From assembly GCA_026645375.1 (NCBI GenBank), contig JAPFFX010000209.1:1-12875 (forward strand): 12,875 bases of DNA. Direction: 5' to 3'. The notes beneath the pieces were generated by a model. That model made no database searches and was not told the DNA's origin. It saw only the letters and a list, made by a program, of their open reading frames with translations. The DNA comes from Citricoccus sp. WCRC_4 (GTDB lineage: Bacteria; Actinomycetota; Actinomycetes; Actinomycetales; Micrococcaceae). This document shows positions 8,578 through 12,875 of the stretch, piece after piece; positions within the stretch are counted from its first letter, which is position 1, and the number at the start of each line of letters is the position of its first letter. The translations under genes were made by a program, and so were the position numbers.

Positions 8578-9732
8578 TCACGCCCTCGGGTGGGCCTGGC
8601 GGTACCCTTCGCGCAGCCGTTCGATGGAGATGTGGGTGTAGAGCTGAGTGGTCTGCAGAGAGGAGTGGCCCAGCAGTTCCTGGACGCTGCGCAGGTCCGC
8701 CCCCCCGTCAAGCAGATGGGTGGCGGCCGTGTGGCGCAGCACGTGGGGACCGCTGGCCGAGGTGTCCCCGAGGGCGGCCAGTGAGGTGTTCACCATCTCC
8801 CGGATCTGACGCACGCCCATGCGTCCCCCGCGCACGCCGAGGAACAGGGCGTCGTCGAGACGGGATCCGCCGGCGCTGGTCGCCACCGCCAGGTGCCGCC
8901 GGCCCTGGTCCAGCCACCGGTCCAGGGCGGTACCGGCAGGCACTCCGAAGGGCACCGTGCGTTGCTTGTTGCCCTTGCCGGTCACCCTCAGGGTGCGCCG
9001 TTCGTGGTCGATGTCCGCGCGGTCCAGTCCGGCCAGTTCCGAGACCCGCAGGCCCGTGGCGTAGAGAAGCTCGAGAATGGCGGCATCTCGCAGTGCGACG
9101 GCGCGACGGCGGGCCTCCTCGACGGTGAGGGGTCCCGAGGACTTCGCGCCCGGCGCGTCATCGACCCGCGCCTCCTGCGGCCCGGGCCTGGGTGGCTGGC
9201 ACGCCGCCCCGCGCGATTCCCGTCCTGCGGTGCGGCCCCGTCCCGCGCCCGCGGCCTGCCCCGCCACCTGGCCGGCGGCGTCCAGCAGCCGTCCGGCCTG
9301 ATCGGCACTCAGGGCATCCGGCAGGGTGCCGGTCCGTTTCGGCGACGTCAGCCGGAGTGACGGGTCCTGGTCCAGGTGCCCCTCGCGGACCGCCCAGGCC
9401 ATGAAGACGCGCACGGAGGCGCCCTTGCGAGCGAGCGTGGAGCGCGACCGCCCGGCGATGGACAGGCGCCCGAGCCACCCGCGCAGGTCGGGCAGGTCGA
9501 TCTCACCCAGGACGTCCGGAAGGGCACCGTCCTGGACCGGGAGCCCGGTGTGCCCGGCGACCTCCCTGACCAGCCCCTCGAGGTCCGAGACGTAGGCGCG
9601 GACGGTCTGCGGGGACCGGTTCCGCTCGTGCACCAGGTACCCGGCGAACCCCTCCACCCAGGACCGGTCCCGCTGCGACAACCGTGGCGGGCGGGAACGT
9701 GCCGAGGTGGCGGCACCTGGTGTGGCGGACAT
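8578..9732 (-). CDS. xerC: Tyrosine recombinase XerC
   Basis: Site-specific recombinase that, with XerD, resolves chromosome dimers at dif near cell division. The 384-residue product has an N-terminal SAM-like DNA-binding domain (about 20-120) and a C-terminal catalytic domain. All catalytic residues are present: Arg229 (TGLRVSEL), Lys253 in GKGNKQR, His330 and Arg333 (HVLRHTAATH), His356 (LGHSSLQTT) and Tyr365 (YTH). It is called XerC rather than XerD or a mobile-element integrase because it sits with dprA and comM, as in M. tuberculosis (Rv2894c near Rv2896c-Rv2897c). It is 70-80 residues longer than usual because of a Gly/Ala/Arg/Pro-rich insertion at about 153-200. The ATG at 9730-9732 is 29 nt after dprA and has only a weak GGGA upstream. 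Confidence 0.9.
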   Translation of the reverse strand: MSATPGAATSARSRPPRLSQRDRSWVEGFAGYLVHERNRSPQTVRAYVSDLEGLVREVAGHTGLPVQDGALPDVLGEIDLPDLRGWLGRLSIAGRSRSTLARKGASVRVFMAWAVREGHLDQDPSLRLTSPKRTGTLPDALSADQAGRLLDAAGQVAGQAAGAGRGRTAGRESRGAACQPPRPGPQEARVDDAPGAKSSGPLTVEEARRRAVALRDAAILELLYATGLRVSELAGLDRADIDHERRTLRVTGKGNKQRTVPFGVPAGTALDRWLDQGRRHLAVATSAGGSRLDDALFLGVRGGRMGVRQIREMVNTSLAALGDTSASGPHVLRHTAATHLLDGGADLRSVQELLGHSSLQTTQLYTHISIERLREGYRQAHPRA

Positions 9733-9761
9733 GGTCCCACTCTGCCACCGGGAGGGGCAGC

Positions 9762-11006
9762 CTAACCGGATTGTCGCCGCCATCCCGCCGCCTGTTGATC
9801 GGCCAGGCCCTGGCGACGCAGCTTCTGGAGCACTCCCATGACGGTCCCGGGCCCCAGTCCGGCCACCGAACACAGCCGGTCCACCGGAGCGGCGTTGCGC
9901 AACGGCAGCGCTTCGTAGACGAGCAGCTCCTCCACGGTCAGGTGGTCGTGCGGCCGATCGTCCGCACCACTGCCGGACCCGCCGGAGGGCGCAGTCCCGG
10001 GAACCGTTCCCACCGACATGCCCGGACCGGAACCGGCAACGAGGCCTCCGGGCAGCAGTTCCAGGGCCTCCTCGACCTGGGTGACGATCACGGCCGGCGA
10101 GTCCCGCAACAGGCGGTGGCACCCGGCCGAGGTGGCCGAGGTGATCGGCCCCGGGACCACTCCGAGGTCCCGGCCCAGGCCGAGGGCGTGGCCCGCGGTG
10201 TTCTGCGCACCGGATCGCCAGCGGGCCTCGACCACCAGCACGGCCCCGGACAACGCGGCGATGAGCCTGTTGCGCTGGAGGAACCGGTGCCGGGTGGGGC
10301 TGGTCCCCGGAGACATCTCGGACAGCAGCAACCCACTCGAGGCGACGTCGCGCAGCAGCTGCTCATTGCCGGCCGGGTAGAAGCGGTCGAGTCCGCCGGC
10401 CAGCACGGCGACCGTGGCGGGCTCCCCCGTGCCGGAGCCCAGGGCCGTCTGGTGGGCGAGGGCGTCGATCCCGTAGGCGCCGCCGGACATCACCGTGATT
10501 CCGCGTGCACCGATCCCCCCGGTCAGCATGCGGGTCGCGGTCCGTCCGTAGGCACTCGCCTCCCGGCTGCCGACGATGGCCAGGGTCCGATCCGCCCGGG
10601 GCATCCCGCCGGTCCCCCGGTACCAGAGCGCCACCGGTGCCGCCGGCCCGAGGTCCTCGACGGCCGGAGGCCAGCCCGGGTCGCCGGGGATGAGCAGGCC
10701 GCCGCCCAGGCGGTGCAGCGTCTCCAGGTCACGTTCCGGTGCGAGGGTCCCCGTCCGGGAGTTCCAGCGCTCCCGCCCGTTCCGCCAGCCGTGGCTCGTC
10801 AACGGGGTCCCGGCGGACTGCAGGGACAGGGAGAGTTCCTGGCGCTCCTCCGCGCTGGGGTGATCCCGCCCCGTGAGGAGGGCGAGGGCCCGGACCGCAC
10901 CCCACACCCGGACCGCGGCCAGGCCGAGGACGTCTCCGGGGTCCACGAGCCGGGTGAGCGCGGCCCGGGCGATGCGTTCGGCGTGTGCGGTCCCTCCGGT
11001 GCTCAC
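9762..11006 (-). CDS. dprA: DNA-processing protein DprA
   Basis: Binds incoming single-stranded DNA and loads RecA during natural transformation. The 414-residue product has a Rossmann-like core: AIVGSREAS (143-151), the SGGAYGID nucleic-acid-binding signature (174-181), VLAGGLDRFYP (201-211) and the SEMSPGTSPTRHRFLQRNR region (229-247). A winged-helix domain (about 355-412) follows a Gly/Ser-rich linker (321-352), as in many DprA proteins. The GTG start at 11004-11006 overlaps the comM stop in a GTGA quartet and has GAGGAG (complement of 11012-11017) at a proper distance. Longer in-frame ORF sequence upstream lies inside comM and is not used. The overlap implies translational coupling to comM. 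Confidence 0.93.
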   Translation of the reverse strand: MSTGGTAHAERIARAALTRLVDPGDVLGLAAVRVWGAVRALALLTGRDHPSAEERQELSLSLQSAGTPLTSHGWRNGRERWNSRTGTLAPERDLETLHRLGGGLLIPGDPGWPPAVEDLGPAAPVALWYRGTGGMPRADRTLAIVGSREASAYGRTATRMLTGGIGARGITVMSGGAYGIDALAHQTALGSGTGEPATVAVLAGGLDRFYPAGNEQLLRDVASSGLLLSEMSPGTSPTRHRFLQRNRLIAALSGAVLVVEARWRSGAQNTAGHALGLGRDLGVVPGPITSATSAGCHRLLRDSPAVIVTQVEEALELLPGGLVAGSGPGMSVGTVPGTAPSGGSGSGADDRPHDHLTVEELLVYEALPLRNAAPVDRLCSVAGLGPGTVMGVLQKLRRQGLADQQAAGWRRQSG

Positions 11007-12349
11007 GCGGCCTCCTCGCCCTCGGTCCGGCGGCGCAGGTACAGGGCCGTGTCCACGTCCCCGGCCCCCGGCCGCTCCGCTCCCCGCAGGTCGGCGACCG
11101 TCCAGGCCAGGCGCATGACCCGCGCGTGGCCGCGGGCGGTGAGTTCCGCCCGGTCCACGGCGGCGTCCGCTGCGGCGCGGGCGCGCGGGTCCACCGCCAG
11201 TGGGCCGTCCCTCAGCAGGGTGGCGGGTGCGTGCGCGTTGCGGGCCAACCCCAGCGGAGCCAGCCTCTCGCGCTGCCGCCGCACTGCCGCCAGGACACGC
11301 CCGCGCACGGCGGCCGAGTCCTCGCCGGCCGGGCCCGAGGTCAGCGCCGAGGCATCCACGGCGGGCACGGTCACCTGGATGTCCACGCGGTCCAGCAACG
11401 GACCGGACAGCCGGCCGGAATAGCGCCGGCGCTGGATCGAGGTGCATCGGCACCGGCTCCCGCGGCCGCCTCCCCACCCGCACGGGCAGGGGTTCGCGGC
11501 CAGCACCAACTGGAACCGGGCCGGGTAGCGCACCGTCCCGCCGGAGCGGTGCAGGGTGACCGTCCCGGACTCCAGCGGTTGGCGCAGGGCGTCGAGGACA
11601 CGCCGGTCGAATTCGGGGGCCTCATCCAGGAACAGCACCCCGCCGTGGGCGAGGGATGCCGCCCCGGGCCGCGCCACCCCGGAACCGCCCCCGACCAGCG
11701 ATGCCATGGAGGCCGAGTGGTGGGGCGACTGGAACGGCGCGTTGCGGACCAGGGCCGTCACGTCCCGGGGCCGTCCGCTCAGGGACCGCACCGCGGTGGC
11801 CTCCAGCGCCGTGCGGTCGTCCAGGGGTGGCAGGATTCCGGGAAGCCGCTCTGCCAGCATCGTCTTGCCGGCACCCGGACTGCCTTCCAGGAGCAGGTGG
11901 TGGCCCCCGGCCGCCGCCACCTCCAGGGCGAACCGCGCCTCGAACTGCCCCGAGACGTCCGCCAGGTCCGCGGACGCACCGGCCCAAGACCCGGCCCCGT
12001 CGTCGGCGTCCGTTCCGGTGCCCGGCCGGTCCTCCACCGAGGTCGCCGGCCCCGGCGGCCTCACGGTGGTGAGCGGGGGTGCCTCCGGCACGCCACCGAA
12101 GGCGCGGATGACGTCATGGAGCGCCTTGAAGCCCCGCACTCGTGCCCCGGGGACCAAGGCGGCCTCCTCCACGGACTCCTCGGCGACGACGACCTCCGGA
12201 TAACCGGCATCCACTGCGGCCATCACGCTGGGCAGGATGCCCGGGGCATGGCGGAGCCGGCCGTCCAGGCCCAGCTCGGCCAGGAACACGGCTCCGTCGA
12301 CGTGGCGCACCTGGCCGTCCGCGGCATACGAGGCCATGACGATGGCCAG
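11003..12349 (-). pseudogene. comM: comM (YifB family, Mg-chelatase-like AAA+ ATPase), 5'-truncated
   Basis: ComM is a hexameric AAA+ helicase that promotes branch migration when transforming DNA is integrated. The last 444 residues from ATG 12337 are intact: Walker A GSPGAGKT (152-159), Walker B LFLDEA (235-240), the NPCPCG cysteine motif (282-287) with further Cys near 296-298, and GPLLDRVDI (312-320). Similarity continues upstream of that ATG through LAIV, matching the family's DLAIA-type segment, then stops. Before it the frame reads CPREQIV and reaches an in-frame TAG at 12374-12376. About 80 N-terminal residues are missing, including the GLPGF/ethanolamine-like fold of the family's first domain. 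ATG 12337 has no Shine-Dalgarno site, so the remnant is probably not translated well. A chimeric but expressed shorter protein is a less likely alternative. Confidence 0.85.
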
Positions 12350-12376
12350 GACGATCTGCTCACGCGGACACGTCTA
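12347..12376. other. Junction between comM and foreign DNA (candidate attachment site)
   Basis: On the minus strand comM coding similarity ends at the CTG codon 12347-12349. Upstream of it is unrelated sequence, and a TAG at 12374-12376 lies inside the 8-bp palindrome GTCTAGAC. The break must be within these 30 bases or at their edge. Whether it is a recombinase attachment site or a transposon end cannot be told from one side alone. Confidence 0.5.
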
Positions 12377-12385
12377 GACACGAGA

Positions 12386-12449
12386 CTCCCGCGACTGTTG
12401 CCGCAGTCCGGGAGCATGGCAACCGTCTTAAGCCTTAGGAGACAGTCGC
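12386..12449 (+). repeat. Overlapping inverted repeats at the element edge
   Basis: CTCCCGCGACTG (12386-12397) pairs with CAGTCCGGGAG (12404-12414) as an 11-bp stem with one bulged C. GCGACTGT (12391-12398) is also the exact complement of ACAGTCGC (12442-12449), just before the small ORF's ATG. GTTGCC (12397-12402) pairs with GGCAAC (12418-12423). These pairings exclude one another. They could form a terminator, a switch over the ribosome binding site, or recombinase binding arms. Confidence 0.45.
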
Positions 12450-12635
12450 ATGACTGATCGTACCCATTTTCAGCACCCCTTCACATGTTGGAAGCCTTCA
12501 AACGATTCAGCGGTTGAGACCAATGACATGACTCGCGCAACTTTCACCAGTTACCGGCCCGGTCTCTCAGCCAGGTTCACAACGCCAGACGTGCTGCTGG
12601 CCCTGTTTCTTCTGGTGAAGAGGGCCGAGAAGTGA
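12450..12635 (+). CDS. Small hypothetical protein on the mobile element
   Basis: A 61-residue ORF that I do not recognise. It is supported by a good Shine-Dalgarno site, AGGAGA (12437-12442), 7 nt before the ATG, and by its stop codon, which overlaps the next gene's GTG in a GTGA quartet, a pattern typical of translational coupling. The N-terminal half is polar with His, Thr and Asn. The C-terminal part has a short hydrophobic run VLLALFLLV (48-56) followed by KRAEK, too short to be a convincing membrane segment. Composition is unlike the core genes. It may be a small excision or control protein, or a leader peptide for the following gene, but nothing in the sequence decides this. Confidence 0.45.
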   Translation: MTDRTHFQHPFTCWKPSNDSAVETNDMTRATFTSYRPGLSARFTTPDVLLALFLLVKRAEK

Positions 12636-12875
12636 ACGATTTAGTCAGTGGGCGTGTGGACATCCTGACCGCCGAAGGGGCCCGGGATTTGACGGATCAA
12701 ATTCGGGTAGGCCTCGAGGGAGTCTTTCAGCTGATCAAGGCCGCGTACCGCGGTAGGGCCTGGGTATCACTGGGTTTCGGATCGTGGGATGAGTACGTGA
12801 CGCGTGAGTTCGGAAACCTGCACTTGCGTCCCCCGCGGGAGGTTCGGCTGGCTGTCGAGCGGTCGATCCATGTTG
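12632..12875 (+). CDS. Putative DNA-binding protein of actinobacterial mobile elements (3' end outside window)
   Basis: The first 81 residues of a longer protein, still open at the window end. The segment LTDQIR (20-25), then LIKAAYRGRAW (34-44), LGFGSWDEY (47-55), REFG (58-61) and LHLRPPRE (63-70) resembles a family I know from actinobacterial plasmids, prophages and integrative elements, where the pattern is AW-LGY-SW-Y-EFG-LRLPREER followed by a helix-turn-helix. That following domain is beyond the window, so the DNA-binding role is inferred. The GTG start at 12632 overlaps the small upstream ORF and has GAAGAGGG (12617-12624) 7 nt before it. Codon 4 is TTA, rare in high-G+C actinobacteria, and AGT, GTA and TCA codons also point to foreign origin. 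It could be a replication or partition accessory protein or a regulator of the element. Confidence 0.5.
   Translation, partial: MNDLVSGRVDILTAEGARDLTDQIRVGLEGVFQLIKAAYRGRAWVSLGFGSWDEYVTREFGNLHLRPPREVRLAVERSIHV

Larger units (their letters stand above)
12350..12875. mobile_element. Edge of an integrated mobile element (partial)
   Basis: The DNA right of comM differs from the rest. A 60-nt line here (12481-12540) is 29/60 G+C, against 44/60 in comM (11401-11460). It holds a rare TTA codon at 12641-12643, a small ORF and a gene of a type common on actinobacterial plasmids, prophages and integrative elements. It begins at the point where comM is cut. No integrase, transposase or terminal repeat is visible because the element runs out of the window, so its class is unknown. 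Confidence 0.6.

Noticed and set aside
8277..8784. Plus-strand open frames across the DUF3145-xerC gap
   Set aside because: They overlap DUF3145 and xerC in antisense, have no ribosome binding site, and encode nothing recognisable.
8578..9732. The tyrosine recombinase as the integrase of the mobile element in comM
   Set aside because: Its neighbours (dprA, comM), orientation and intact XerC motifs match the conserved chromosomal locus, and it lies 2.6 kb from the junction on the chromosomal side.
8578..10122. xerC extended to an upstream start at 10122
   Set aside because: The extra 130 residues read through the intergenic gap and into dprA in another frame; the recombinase domain begins normally from the ATG at 9732.
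9684..11423. 579-codon open frame on the plus strand opposite dprA and comM
   Set aside because: Antisense shadow of two recognised genes on the minus strand; low-complexity composition and no motifs.
12223..12417. Minus-strand frame across the junction as a repaired comM N-terminus
   Set aside because: It is in a different frame from comM and shows none of the family's N-terminal sequence, so no simple frameshift restores the gene.

Overview
The window is chromosomal DNA from a high-G+C actinobacterium, most likely a member of the Micrococcales such as the Micrococcaceae. The reasons are strong G/C bias at third codon positions, a homodimeric-type AceE, a PucR-type FasR followed by fabD-fabH-acpP-fabF, a DUF3145 gene next to fabF, and the xerC-dprA-comM block. 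The genus cannot be fixed from the sequence alone.

Layout. (1) 1-2432, +: 3' part of aceE (pyruvate dehydrogenase E1), closed by a strong hairpin at 2475-2523. (2) 2595-7711, +: fasR, then the type II fatty-acid synthesis cluster fabD, fabH, acpP, fabF. Two related palindromes, one before fasR (2522-2540) and one before fabD (3838-3854), are candidate FasR operators. Hairpins flank acpP. (3) 7756-7797: a perfect 19-bp hairpin between convergent fabF and DUF3145, next to a short tandem repeat. (4) 7841-12349, -: DUF3145 as its own unit, then xerC, dprA and the 3' part of comM, transcribed in the order comM, dprA, xerC. comM and dprA overlap by four bases. (5) About 12350-12875: DNA of different character (one sampled line is 48% G+C against 73% in comM, and a TTA codon appears). 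It starts where comM loses its 5' end. It holds a small ORF with a good ribosome binding site and, overlapping it by 4 nt, the start of a gene resembling DNA-binding proteins of actinobacterial mobile elements.

How it works together. AceE makes acetyl-CoA. FabD loads malonyl groups onto AcpP, FabH starts chains, and FabF elongates them. FasR, by analogy with Streptomyces coelicolor, activates the fab genes. On the other strand, ComM and DprA act on incoming single-stranded DNA during natural transformation, while XerC resolves chromosome dimers. The most notable point is that comM appears split by a mobile element whose edge is at about 12350-12376. This would disable a transformation gene and cut dprA-xerC off from the normal upstream part of their operon. 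No rRNA, tRNA or CRISPR array was seen.
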